Shown here in pieces: positions 36,733 to 44,853 of a stretch of DNA of 64,000 nucleotides. The DNA lies in contig NZ_CP072360.1 of the NCBI RefSeq assembly GCF_018128065.1, forward strand, positions 62,001-126,000, in the 5' to 3' direction. Under the pieces are notes generated by a model. It made no database searches and was not told where the DNA came from. It worked only from the letters and a program-made list of their open reading frames with translations. The DNA comes from Prevotella melaninogenica. GTDB lineage: Bacteria; Bacteroidota; Bacteroidia; Bacteroidales; Bacteroidaceae. The position numbers were made by a program, and so were the translations under genes. Position 1 is the stretch's first letter; each line of letters begins with the position of its first letter.

Positions 36733-37316
36733 AAATTGCCATTCTTGCCCTGCAGGGAGCGTTCTTAGAGCATGAGATGATGCTCAATAAGTTGGGTGTT
36801 GATTGCTTTGAGGTGCGCCAATTGGAGGATTGGCAGCAGGAGAAAGATGGATTGATTATTCCGGGTGGTGAGAGTACTACACAAGGAAAACTCCTTCGTG
36901 AACTTGGACTGCTTGAACCCATTCGTGAAGCCATCGAAACTGGGTTGCCAGTCTTTGGTACTTGTGCTGGCTTGATACTCCTTGCTCGAGAAGTAGAGGG
37001 CAATAGTCCGTCTGCGCCTGTTCCTCCCCGATTGGGCACGATGAATATGACAGCAGCTCGTAACGCCTACGGTCGTCAGTTGGGTAGTTTCCATACGGAG
37101 GCTCCTTTTAAGGGGATTGAAGGAGATATTCCAATGACTTTCATCCGTGCACCTTACATAAAGGAAGCGGCTGGAGAGGTAGAAATACTCTCAGAAGTTG
37201 ATGGTCATATCGTAGCTGCTCGCCAAGGAAACCAGCTTGTTACTGCTTTTCATCCAGAATTGGATAGTGATACGCGTGTACATGAATACTTTTTGGAAAT
37301 GGTAAGGGGTAGATGA
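36729..37316 (+). CDS. pdxT: pyridoxal 5'-phosphate synthase, glutaminase subunit PdxT
   Basis: This 195-residue class I glutamine amidotransferase gives ammonia to Pdx[17 protein letters not shown] binds PdxS/glutamine. [11 protein letters not shown] carries the catalytic Cys79, and FHPELDSD carries the His175-x-Glu177 pair. The length is normal. It is coupled to pdxS by overlap and is followed after 32 bp by a 16-bp hairpin. Confidence 0.96.
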   Translation: MKIAILALQGAFLEHEMMLNKLGVDCFEVRQLEDWQQEKDGLIIPGGESTTQGKLLRELGLLEPIREAIETGLPVFGTCAGLILLAREVEGNSPSAPVPPRLGTMNMTAARNAYGRQLGSFHTEAPFKGIEGDIPMTFIRAPYIKEAAGEVEILSEVDGHIVAARQGNQLVTAFHPELDSDTRVHEYFLEMVRGR

Positions 37317-37348
37317 TACCTTAAAGAAAAGTACAACTAAATAATGAA

Positions 37349-37392
37349 TATAGGCTGTTACAGATGCTCATTGGTGTCTGTAACAGCCTATA
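37349..37392. terminator. 16-bp hairpin downstream of pdxT
   Basis: TATAGGCTGTTACAGA (37349-37364) is perfectly complementary to 37377-37392, with a 12-base loop. The T run that follows is weak, so it may be a terminator or a 3'-end protecting structure. Confidence 0.7.
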
Positions 37393-37466
37393 TAAGTTAT
37401 TGTCATTCTCTAAAGAATTAATTTTGTAACTCTTTACTAACAAAAAGTTACTTTCTTCTTAGCAAT

Positions 37467-37554
37467 ATCTTGCAATGTGTTTAGGGCTCCGCACCATTGG
37501 TGTTTACCCTCCGCACAATATGTGCTAAGCATCAACACGAGATGTGCTGAACGT
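37467..37554. repeat. 22-bp tandem palindrome array, family B (copy 4)
   Basis: Units start at 37467, 37489, 37511 and 37533 with cores CCGCACCATTGGTG, CCGCACAATATGTGCTAAGC and CAACACGAGATGTGCTGAAC. Confidence 0.8.
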
Positions 37555-37719
37555 TAATACACTGGTTGGAGATGGCAAGAAAGACTTTTACTGGCCGTTA
37601 TTATAATAATAAGACACGAATAAGTAGCTTTTAAGGAGGATGCTTGTAGGGCTGTACTAATAAGTTCTGTAAGCTTGTATTTAGTGGAGGAATGTTTTTA
37701 ATAGCAAACTAAAAGACAT

Positions 37720-37783
37720 AAAAAAAGGACTACCGCTGTAGTCCAACCTTTGTTAACCTTAAATCTAATACTATGAAAAACAC
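37720..37783 (-). ncRNA. candidate small RNA with its own promoter and terminator
   Basis: On the minus strand a consensus promoter (37818-37788) is followed about 60 nt later by the hairpin GGACTAC-AGCG-GTAGTCC and then TTTTTT at 37726-37721. The transcript would be about 62 nt and contains TAGATTTAAGGTTAACAAAGG. No convincing minus-strand coding frame fits. On the plus strand the same segment includes ATGAAAAACACGTTGCAAAG and a stop, a seven-codon frame that could be a leader peptide but leads to no gene on that strand. The RNA family is not identified. Confidence 0.6.
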
Positions 37784-37787
37784 GTTG

Positions 37788-37818
37788 CAAAGATAAACAG
37801 TATTTTTTATATTTGCAA
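37788..37818 (-). promoter_or_regulatory. promoter of the candidate small RNA
   Basis: On the minus strand TTG (37818-37816), 20 bp, TATCTTTG (37795-37788). The spacer begins CAAATATAAAAAATACT, as in the alcohol dehydrogenase promoter at 39035. Confidence 0.75.
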
Positions 37819-37893
37819 CTTTTTTAATGTCTTTTTTTAGTAAATGATGTATTATTGATTTACATCAAGTAAAATATATGACAAATTGATAGT

Positions 37894-38964
37894 TTAATAT
37901 AATTTATCATCAATCACTACAACCGGCTTGATGAGGTCGCGTGGTTTGTCTTTCATAAGGGTGAGTGATTCCTCCATGTGATCAAAGCCATTGAAGCGAT
38001 GAGTTACGAGATGTGATAGGTTTAATCTACCTGATGTAACTAATTTGGCGAGCTTTTCCATGCGAAGACGACCACCCGGCATCAATCCGCCTCTAATAGT
38101 CTTGTGTCCCATACCTACTCCCCATTCAACGCGAGGAATATTAATAGTTTCGCCAGAACCGAGATAGTTTACATTTCCGATGGTCCCACCGGGTTTCAGA
38201 ACTGTGACAGCCTCAGCAAAGGTGTCAACTGTTCCGCCTGCAATGACGATACGGTCAACACCACGTCCCTTAGTCAGTTTCATTACCTGTTCGGCAATAG
38301 GACCATTGTGGTAGTCAATAATTTCATTCGCTCCATACTTACGTGCAGCATCAGCACAAACCTTTCTGCTGCCGACGGCATAGACATAGGAAGCACCTGC
38401 AAGCGCTGCGCCTGCAACAGCCATCAGACCAACTGGTCCAATACCAATAACGAGGACTTCATCTCCAAACTTTACGTCGGCAAGTTCTACACCATGGAAG
38501 CCAGTGGGTACCATATCAGATAGCATAACAGCATCAACTGGGTCGAGCCCCTCTGGAATTAGAGCTAAATTGCCATCGGCATCATTGACATGGAAGTATT
38601 CGGCAAACACACCATCCTTGAAGTTAGAGAACTTCCAGCCAGCTAACATGCCATTTGAATGCATGGAGTAGCCAGCTTGTGCTTCTAATGAATTCCAGTC
38701 GGGTGTGATAGCAGGAACAAGTACCCTGTCTCCCGGTTTGAAGTCCTTTACCATTGAGCCTACTTCAACAATCTCGCCAGTTGCTTCGTGTCCGAGAATC
38801 ATGTCTTTCCTCTCTCCGATAGCTCCTTCCCAAACTGTATGTACGTCAGAGGTACAGGGAGCAACCGCCAATGGTCTAACGATAGCATCCATAGGTCCAC
38901 ATACTGGTCGGTCTTTCTCTATCCAACCCGCTTTTCCGATTCCTAACATTGCAAATGCTTTCAT
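37894..38964 (-). CDS. adh: NADP-dependent zinc alcohol dehydrogenase, secondary-alcohol type
   Basis: The 356-residue medium-chain dehydrogenase closely resembles the Clostridium beijerinckii / Thermoanaerobacter isopropanol dehydrogenases from the first residues (MKAFAMLGIGKAGWIEKDRP). The catalytic zinc ligands are Cys37, His59, Glu60 and Asp150. The NADP-binding motif is VIGIGPVGLMAVAGA, with GSR after the second strand, as expected for NADPH. The structural zinc site is absent, as in that subgroup. It likely reduces small ketones or aldehydes. It is transcribed alone. Confidence 0.92.
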   Translation of the reverse strand: MKAFAMLGIGKAGWIEKDRPVCGPMDAIVRPLAVAPCTSDVHTVWEGAIGERKDMILGHEATGEIVEVGSMVKDFKPGDRVLVPAITPDWNSLEAQAGYSMHSNGMLAGWKFSNFKDGVFAEYFHVNDADGNLALIPEGLDPVDAVMLSDMVPTGFHGVELADVKFGDEVLVIGIGPVGLMAVAGAALAGASYVYAVGSRKVCADAARKYGANEIIDYHNGPIAEQVMKLTKGRGVDRIVIAGGTVDTFAEAVTVLKPGGTIGNVNYLGSGETINIPRVEWGVGMGHKTIRGGLMPGGRLRMEKLAKLVTSGRLNLSHLVTHRFNGFDHMEESLTLMKDKPRDLIKPVVVIDDKLY

Positions 38965-39034
38965 AATAAAATCTCCTTTAAATTAATGAAACTTAGGTTT
39001 TTAAGCACACTTGCTTGTTATGATATATACATCG

Positions 39035-39065
39035 CAAATATAGATAGTATTTTTTATATTTGCAA
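39035..39065 (-). promoter_or_regulatory. promoter of the alcohol dehydrogenase gene
   Basis: On the minus strand TTG (39065-39063), 20 bp, TATATTTG (39042-39035). It shares nearly the whole spacer with the small-RNA promoter at 37788-37818. Confidence 0.8.
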
Positions 39066-39269
39066 GTGATTTCGAGGAAAAGAAAGCTAATGTTTTACTA
39101 TTATTGAAAGGGATAAATTGTAGGGAGAGTAGTGGTTGGTAAATTTAGGTGGCTCAATATGCAGAAGATTTAGAATAAAGAGAGTTAAAGAAAGGATAAG
39201 ATAAAGGTTTAAGTCTGAAAGAAAGTAGTTATGTGTCTCATTAAAAAGCATTTTTTATCCTCTAAAACT

Positions 39270-39299
39270 TTGTTATGTCATTTTTTAAGCCTATCTTTG
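39270..39299 (+). promoter_or_regulatory. promoter of greA
   Basis: TTG (39270-39272), 19 bp, TATCTTTG (39292-39299), about 120 bp before the greA start. Confidence 0.75.
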
Positions 39300-39334
39300 C
39301 AAAAAATAAAGAGATTAAGGCATTTAAGGATATG

Positions 39335-39379
39335 GGATTCCGGCATTCAGTGTGAAGATGTTGGAATTCTGTCTTTTTT
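39335..39379 (+). terminator. terminator-like hairpin in the greA leader
   Basis: GGATTCCGGCATT pairs, with three or four G-U pairs, with AGATGTTGGAATTC about 20 bases later. A GTCTTTTTTA tract follows. It lies between the greA promoter and its ATG, so it could attenuate transcription. Confidence 0.6.
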
Positions 39380-39419
39380 ATGTCTACTGAAAAACGATTA
39401 ATTTTTAAAACAAGATATT

Positions 39420-39890
39420 ATGGCTTATATGTCACAGGAAGGTTACGACAAGCTCGTAGCCGATTTGCAGTATTTAGAATCTGTTGAGCGTCCAAAGGCT
39501 TCAGCTGCAATTGCTGAGGCTGCCGATAAGGGCGACTTGAGTGAGAATTCGGAATATGATGCTGCTAAGGAGGCACAGCGTCATCTTGAAGCACGTATAG
39601 CTGAGATGAAGATGACCGTGGCACAGGCAAAGATTGTTGATGTGTCACGCTTGAGCACAGATGTTGTACAGATTATGTCTACCGTTGAGATGACAAATGT
39701 AAAGACTAATGCTAAAATGAAGTACACGATTGTCAGTGAAACGGAGGCTAACTTGAAGCAGAATAAGATTTCAATTAAGACCCCTATTGCACAGGGCTTA
39801 TTGAATAAAAAGGTGGGCGACGAGGTTGAGATTACGATCCCTCGTGGTACTATCACACTGCGCATTGACAAGATTTCTATTGATGCATAA
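39420..39890 (+). CDS. greA: transcription elongation factor GreA
   Basis: This 156-residue factor rescues backtracked RNA polymerase. The N-terminal coiled coil ends in the acidic tip motif GDLSENSEYDAAKE at about residues 38-51. The C-terminal FKBP-like domain contains SIKTPIAQGLLNKKVGDEVEI. It is followed after 21 bp by the HIT-protein gene, probably co-transcribed. Its leader carries a terminator-like hairpin. Confidence 0.96.
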   Translation: MAYMSQEGYDKLVADLQYLESVERPKASAAIAEAADKGDLSENSEYDAAKEAQRHLEARIAEMKMTVAQAKIVDVSRLSTDVVQIMSTVEMTNVKTNAKMKYTIVSETEANLKQNKISIKTPIAQGLLNKKVGDEVEITIPRGTITLRIDKISIDA

Positions 39891-39911
39891 CAACAAAACA
39901 AGGAGGTTTGT

Positions 39912-40310
39912 ATGACTATATTCAGTAAGATTGCAGCGGGTGAGATTCCCAGCTACAAGTGTGCAGAGAACGATCAGTTTTATGCTTTTCTCGACATTGA
40001 CCCAGTAACAAAGGGACATACACTTGTCATTCCTCGTAAGGAGGTTGACTACATCTTTGATATGGAGGATGAAGAGCTTGCTGCTTTTGAGGTTTTTGCA
40101 AAGAAGGTTGCATGTGCTATAAAGAATGTCTTCCCATGTAAAAAGGTGGCACAAGTGGTTTTAGGACTCGAAGTAAATCACGCACATATCCACCTCTTGC
40201 CAATGAACAGCGAGGCTGATGTTGACTTTAAGCATCACGTACAGGTTGAGGCTGAGGAACAGAAGGAGATTGCTGCAAAGATTTTCAAGACTTTCCAAGA
40301 ATTGGAATAA
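39912..40310 (+). CDS. HIT family protein (nucleotide hydrolase or transferase)
   Basis: This 132-residue histidine-triad protein begins IFSKIAAGEIPSYKCAEND, typical of Hint-type proteins, and has the His-x-His-x-His motif HAHIHLLPM at about residues 90-98. Hint-type enzymes hydrolyse nucleoside phosphoramidates. It lies directly after greA, a common pair in Bacteroidetes. Confidence 0.92.
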   Translation: MTIFSKIAAGEIPSYKCAENDQFYAFLDIDPVTKGHTLVIPRKEVDYIFDMEDEELAAFEVFAKKVACAIKNVFPCKKVAQVVLGLEVNHAHIHLLPMNSEADVDFKHHVQVEAEEQKEIAAKIFKTFQELE

Positions 40311-40439
40311 CATTTGGCTTCTGAAATAAGATATTATCAAGATGGGGATATACAGTCATTGCATATCCCCATTTATCATTTTCCTTAATATAAGGAAGAT
40401 ACGTTTAACAAAGTATTCCCACCTTTACCAAACTTGCAG

Positions 40440-40471
40440 CTCCCCTCCTTTGGAGGGGTTGGGGGAGGTTT
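40440..40471 (-). repeat. GC-rich REP-like palindrome, family C (copy 11)
   Basis: CTCCCCTCC-TTT-GGAGGGG hairpin with a TTGGGGGAGG half-site. It ends next to the stop codon of the guanylyltransferase gene. This is the last copy; none occurs in the element or Rhs region. Confidence 0.7.
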
Positions 40472-40474
40472 AAT

Positions 40475-41566
40475 TTATACAAACTCCTCCCCCTTCTTTA
40501 TCTGCACCTCATTCACGTATTTCCTTACCAATGCTGAGGAATCTTCTTTCTTACAGATAAGTAATACATTGTCCTTTTCTGCAATGATATAGCCATCAAG
40601 TCCGTTGATAACTCCTAATTTGTCTTTGGGAAGTTTTATGATATTATTGGCGGCATCTTCAAGAATAACGTCGGAGTCAATGATAACATTATCTCCCTCT
40701 CGCTTGCTCATCGACTCATAGACACCATGCCATGTACCAAGGTCTGCCCATCCAAAGTCGCACCTCATCACATAGACATTCTCCGACTTTTCTAAGATAC
40801 CATGGTCTAAAGAAATGTTTGGATAGCGTGGGAAATTATCATGTATAAAAGCTTCTTCGTCTTCTATCGTTGTTATCTTACCGCCTATTTCACCTGCGCG
40901 CAAAACAGAAGGAAGGAAGCCGTAGAGGGATTGACGAAGGTAATTGACGTTAGAGAGGAAGAGTCCTGTATTCCAACACCATTCCTTACTATCCATGAAC
41001 ATTTGAGCAAATTCTCGGTCGGGTTTTTCAGTAAAGGCTTGCACCTTATATATATCACCATTACCAGTGTAGACTCCTTTTTGTATATATCCGTATCCCG
41101 GTTCTGGTCTGGTAGGACTAACACCCATGGTCAATATCGCATCATTCCTCTCAACGAACATCAATCCTTCGTTAATATTACGGAAGAAAGCGTCATCATT
41201 CATAATATTATGGTCAGAGGGTGATATAATGATGTTAGCCTTGGGGGCAAACATCATGATGCGGTGTAATGCCCATGCAACACTAGGAGCCGTGTTTCTG
41301 TGTATTGGCTCAGCCATGATATGGTCGGTAGCCACTTCAGGCAACTGCTCTTTGACAAGGTCAAGGTAATCGCAGCTTGTGTTGATATAGATATTCTCTT
41401 TGGGAAGAATATGTGCAAAGCGATCAAAAGTTTGTTGAAGTTGAGTACGACCTACGCCAAAGAAATCAGTAAATTGCTTTGGAAATTTGTTTCTGCTCCA
41501 AGGCCATAATCTGCTTCCCTTGCCACCGGCAAGAATCACGCAATAGTTGTTTAGTTTCGTAGTCAT
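40475..41566 (-). CDS. manC: mannose-1-phosphate guanylyltransferase
   Basis: The 363-residue nucleotidyltransferase makes GDP-mannose from GTP and mannose 1-phosphate, a precursor of GDP-fucose and glycans. The pyrophosphorylase signature GGKGSRLWPWSRNKFPKQF is at about residues 14-32. SPSDHNI, EKPDREFAQ and WNTGLFL are also conserved. The C-terminal isomerase domain of the bifunctional enzymes is absent, so it is the single-domain form. Confidence 0.93.
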   Translation of the reverse strand: MTTKLNNYCVILAGGKGSRLWPWSRNKFPKQFTDFFGVGRTQLQQTFDRFAHILPKENIYINTSCDYLDLVKEQLPEVATDHIMAEPIHRNTAPSVAWALHRIMMFAPKANIIISPSDHNIMNDDAFFRNINEGLMFVERNDAILTMGVSPTRPEPGYGYIQKGVYTGNGDIYKVQAFTEKPDREFAQMFMDSKEWCWNTGLFLSNVNYLRQSLYGFLPSVLRAGEIGGKITTIEDEEAFIHDNFPRYPNISLDHGILEKSENVYVMRCDFGWADLGTWHGVYESMSKREGDNVIIDSDVILEDAANNIIKLPKDKLGVINGLDGYIIAEKDNVLLICKKEDSSALVRKYVNEVQIKKGEEFV

Positions 41567-41752
41567 TATCTTTTTAAGCTAACCTGTTTCTCTCACCAAA
41601 GATACCTTATATAACTGATACCTCCAAATCTTTTGTTATAAAATACCACAAATATTCATTAATCAACTTATTGTCATTAAATAATTCCTCAAAAATTTGC
41701 CACATTCAGATTTTCTCTCTACCTTTGCACTCGTTGTTCAAACAACAACCAT

Positions 41753-41834
41753 GCCCAGATGGCGGAATAGGTAGACGCGCTGGTCTCAAACACCAGTGGG
41801 GCAACCCATCCCGGTTCGAGCCCGGGTCTGGGTA
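41753..41834 (+). tRNA. tRNA-Leu (anticodon CAA)
   Basis: Class II tRNA: acceptor arm GCCCAGA / TCTGGGT (first pair G-U), D arm, anticodon stem CTGGT/ACCAG with loop CTCAAAC giving anticodon CAA, long variable arm, and T arm CCCGG-TTCGAGC-CCGGG. CCA is not encoded. The 3' end is part of the attachment site of the element that follows. Confidence 0.95.
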
Positions 41835-41853
41835 CAAAGTAGAAAGCTAAGTA
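41822..41853 (+). repeat. attL, left 32-bp attachment repeat
   Basis: These 32 bases, from CCGGGTCTGGGTAC in the tRNA 3' end to AGAAAGCTAAGTA, recur exactly at 53887-53918. Weaker similarity (about 80%) continues for a further 60 bp in both places. Confidence 0.9.
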
Positions 41854-41879
41854 TTTGATTGTTCGATACTTAGCTTTTT
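41843..41879 (+). terminator. tRNA-Leu terminator
   Basis: Perfect 12-bp stem AAAGCTAAGTAT (41843-41854) and its complement at 41866-41877, then TTT. The hairpin is duplicated imperfectly at 53908-53943. Confidence 0.8.
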
Positions 41880-42010
41880 CTTATTTTCAAAATATTCCCA
41901 GATTGTTCCCAATCAGCAATAATTAAAAAAGTGTACTTTCTGACAAAACTATTGGAAAGGTGTACTTTTTATGTTATTAAGTACTTTTCTTTTAAGTTTA
42001 ATTAACATTA

Positions 42011-43366
42011 TCACTTCATGTTATCTTTACACTTCGTATATACATCCAAAAGCAATTCTTCATAAGAGTTGAGATTAGGAACAAATGAAAAATTTTTTAT
42101 TAACTTTAATTCTTCATTAGAAATTTCAACTTTGTCCTCTAGAGAGAGACGACATAAATACAGAAGACATAACTTATCATAATAAATCAAATCTTTCATA
42201 TTTTTCAAAACATTATTGTCATCTTCCTTATTTGTATTTTTGAAAATAAACAAATTTTGAGTTTCTATCGCCATCTGTTGAATTATGGGATTAAAAAAAT
42301 TATCTATATAAGGGGAATTTGCCTCTAACTCATAATGATCTAATGAAGCATTATTTGTCAAGTTTAGAACATTTACATGTAGCACCTCTTTTCCTTTATG
42401 TGGTAAATCAAAGCGTAAAAGAATAGGATTCATTTCTTTATCAAATATATAAATTTTAAGTCTCGTAGTATTAGATTCTGCCCCTCTACTTGAAATAGAA
42501 TCACTGTGAATAGGTGGGGAAGAAGGTGTTTCTATCTTGTATATGGAAGAGTCTTGAAAATTTTCTAACATGAAACTAATCAATTTCGAGAAACCAGAAG
42601 AGAAGATCTCTACATTTTGTGCATCAAGAAATAAAGCGATAAGCGTAGAAAATGCACAGTATCCACGCAACAATATTATAGTAGGGTATAATAATGTAAA
42701 ATACTTAATAGAGTTTTTATGTTTTTCAGATTTATCTATTGAACATATCGTGTTAATCATTCTAGGAAAACCCTTAAAGTCGAATTGATGTCTTATAGGT
42801 TTGATATGACAAAATTCATCTATAGACATCTCTAATTTATTTGCTTGCCCATAAGTCAAAAAAAACTGAGAAACTTTATTCACATGAGTAGCTAAATATT
42901 GAAATAACTCATTCGACAATTTCTCAATATTATCAGAAGTATCTTCCTTGGCTAGCTCAGAATATAACTTTGCATAAATATCATTCAAGGATTTATTCCA
43001 TTTATTTATCATCAAATCTTGATATTTATAAGAATTTATTTTAAAACTTCTAAGATAAATTTCTAAGTCTTCCTCTTTATGATTTTCACAATATCTATTA
43101 TAAGCATTAATATCTTTCGATACAATTTCAAAATATTCTTCTTTTACATTATCTTTAAAACATATTGTATCACTCTCCTGAAGTATTGATAAAATTTTAG
43201 CAGTATCCAAATTGGATGGTAGTGTTAAATTAAAATCCTTAATTTCTTTCAATAGGTTCTCACTTGATACAGAGAAATCTCTAATATAAAATACTATTTT
43301 TTTCCAAATCAATAGTTCGTAGATTGTTAAATCAGCATCAAAAACTATAACGTTTCTTTCTTTCAT
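42011..43366 (-). CDS. unknown cargo protein of the mobilizable element
   Basis: From ATG 43366 the protein has 451 residues; reading is open to 43525 but the added residues look non-coding and overlap a TACCTTTG box at 43381-43374. The gene is markedly AT-rich and Lys/Asn/Ile/Leu-rich compared with neighbours. It begins MKERNVIVFDADLTIYELLIW. A Ser/Thr-rich segment (about 285-305) separates two mostly helical halves. No motif, signal peptide or membrane segment is clear. It is divergent from the next gene and lies at the outer end of the element, where accessory genes are usual. Confidence 0.65.
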   Translation of the reverse strand: MKERNVIVFDADLTIYELLIWKKIVFYIRDFSVSSENLLKEIKDFNLTLPSNLDTAKILSILQESDTICFKDNVKEEYFEIVSKDINAYNRYCENHKEEDLEIYLRSFKINSYKYQDLMINKWNKSLNDIYAKLYSELAKEDTSDNIEKLSNELFQYLATHVNKVSQFFLTYGQANKLEMSIDEFCHIKPIRHQFDFKGFPRMINTICSIDKSEKHKNSIKYFTLLYPTIILLRGYCAFSTLIALFLDAQNVEIFSSGFSKLISFMLENFQDSSIYKIETPSSPPIHSDSISSRGAESNTTRLKIYIFDKEMNPILLRFDLPHKGKEVLHVNVLNLTNNASLDHYELEANSPYIDNFFNPIIQQMAIETQNLFIFKNTNKEDDNNVLKNMKDLIYYDKLCLLYLCRLSLEDKVEISNEELKLIKNFSFVPNLNSYEELLLDVYTKCKDNMK

Positions 43367-43511
43367 TTTTGTACAAAGGTATATAAAATATTTACAAAAA
43401 AGAATAAAGTGAATCCCTATTTTTGATTTAATAAAGTATTTTTTCTGTTGATATCCATTTTTTGAAGAATAGTTTATCTTTGTAAAAATATTCACTTTAG
43501 AAATTGCAAAA

Positions 43512-44432
43512 ATGGAAAATGACAATCTAAAGATACAGCTTGACAGTATTCAACGAATATTAAGCTATTGCATTACTCAGACCTACAATGTGCTCATTGG
43601 AAATATTCTGAGGAAGAAAGGTTGCATCAACAATATACAGTTCAAAGAGATTTTACAAAAAGAATATATCCGAATGACCGATGAACTATCTTCCATTTAT
43701 CTGAATTATCCTGCTCTTGCATGTGTAGAGGAATATTACAACGATGATGACTTTTTGTGGGAAAGCTCCTTCTTTGAATCACTGACCAAAGAACAAAAAC
43801 AGAAATATGCCTCATTCTCTGTATCTTCGTTTGAATATGCGAAATACATTGAGACACACACCTTATATAATGATGTCCTGCCGATGTTCTCGTATCTTGT
43901 TGATGCAATTCTATATGAACGATACGCAAAATATCTCATGGCAGAAATAGAACGAATTGAATTGACAGAGGTACAAACTGATCGGTCTCGCTCTTCTGTC
44001 TTGGTAAACGATGAACCATGTGAGCAGAAAAAGAAACCTGTCATCGTTGGTAAAGGAACAAATCCATTTCAATCTGATTTTACAGACGAGCAAATTGAGA
44101 TTCTTACCGCTTGCATCAACGAAATTCAATTATTTACAACTTGCATATCTTCCAAGATACTCAAAGTTTTTTTTGCTTGTAAGCTAAAAGGTGCCCTGAA
44201 ATCAAACAACAACCGCCAGTTGGCGTATCTCATGCAAAGTCTTAATCTTCGAGGGTTCATTACTGATGAATGGCAATCTGCGATTGCTCGTAATGAACTT
44301 GTCTTGGGGAAAACAAAAGTTACGCCACTGACACGCACCGACCTTTCCACCGCAACAGACCAAATCAATATGAAGCAACCGAAAGGATGGGAAACCATTG
44401 ATAACTACATCAAACAACTGAAAAAAGGTTGA
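43512..44432 (+). CDS. element protein of unknown function
   Basis: This 306-residue protein is mostly helical and has no recognised domain. The last 110 residues (from FQSDFTDEQIEILTACI through KGWETIDNYIKQLKKG) look like a separate domain with LMQSLNLRGFITDEWQ, of the kind found in genes located upstream of the excisionase-like gene in Bacteroidetes mobilizable elements. A TATCTTTG box lies 30 bp upstream (43475-43482). A regulatory role is possible but not shown. Confidence 0.65.
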   Translation: MENDNLKIQLDSIQRILSYCITQTYNVLIGNILRKKGCINNIQFKEILQKEYIRMTDELSSIYLNYPALACVEEYYNDDDFLWESSFFESLTKEQKQKYASFSVSSFEYAKYIETHTLYNDVLPMFSYLVDAILYERYAKYLMAEIERIELTEVQTDRSRSSVLVNDEPCEQKKKPVIVGKGTNPFQSDFTDEQIEILTACINEIQLFTTCISSKILKVFFACKLKGALKSNNNRQLAYLMQSLNLRGFITDEWQSAIARNELVLGKTKVTPLTRTDLSTATDQINMKQPKGWETIDNYIKQLKKG

Positions 44433-44514
44433 GCATAGGTTGATACCTCAAACATTGCTCAACGCCATTTACTTTTATCGTTTCTAATTTTGCCCTCGTT
44501 AACAAATAATTAGC

Positions 44515-44528
44515 GAAGGTGCACCTTC
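44515..44528. promoter_or_regulatory. 14-bp perfect palindrome upstream of the excisionase-like gene
   Basis: GAAGGTGCACCTTC lies 28 bp before the ATG at 44557 and just downstream of a TAATTTTG box at 44485-44492. Its position and symmetry suggest an operator, possibly for autoregulation. Confidence 0.5.
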
Positions 44529-44556
44529 ATATTGTTTAATTCAAAATGTTTGCAAT

Positions 44557-44850
44557 ATGGAAAAAACATTAGAAACCCGAGTTGAAGAACTCGAACAAAT
44601 GGTATTCATGAATAAGAATGTGCTGAGTTTTGAAGAAGCCAGCAGGTTCTTAAACCTCTCAAAGAGTTATCTCTACAAACTCACATCGGGTAATCTGATA
44701 CCGCATTATAAGCCACAAGGCAAAATGCTTTACTTTGAGAAAGTAGAACTTGAAACATGGCTACGCCAGAATCCCATTAAAACTTCTGCGCAGATAACGC
44801 AAGAAGCACAGCGGTATACCATGGGCAACAAACCTTTAATGCATAAGTAG
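44557..44850 (+). CDS. helix-turn-helix, excisionase family DNA-binding protein
   Basis: This 97-residue protein has an N-terminal coiled segment (LETRVEELEQMVF) and a winged HTH of the helix_turn_helix_17 / excisionase type: LSFEEASRFLNLSKSYLYKLTSGNLIPHYKPQGKMLYFEKVELETWL. In related elements this protein helps excision or controls the replication genes. It lies three bases before the next gene, so the two are co-transcribed. Confidence 0.82.
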   Translation: MEKTLETRVEELEQMVFMNKNVLSFEEASRFLNLSKSYLYKLTSGNLIPHYKPQGKMLYFEKVELETWLRQNPIKTSAQITQEAQRYTMGNKPLMHK

Positions 44851-44853
44851 TTC

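Noticed and set aside
37760..37796. Seven-codon leader peptide on the plus strand (MKNTLQR)
   Set aside because: No gene follows on that strand; the minus-strand small RNA explains the signals better.
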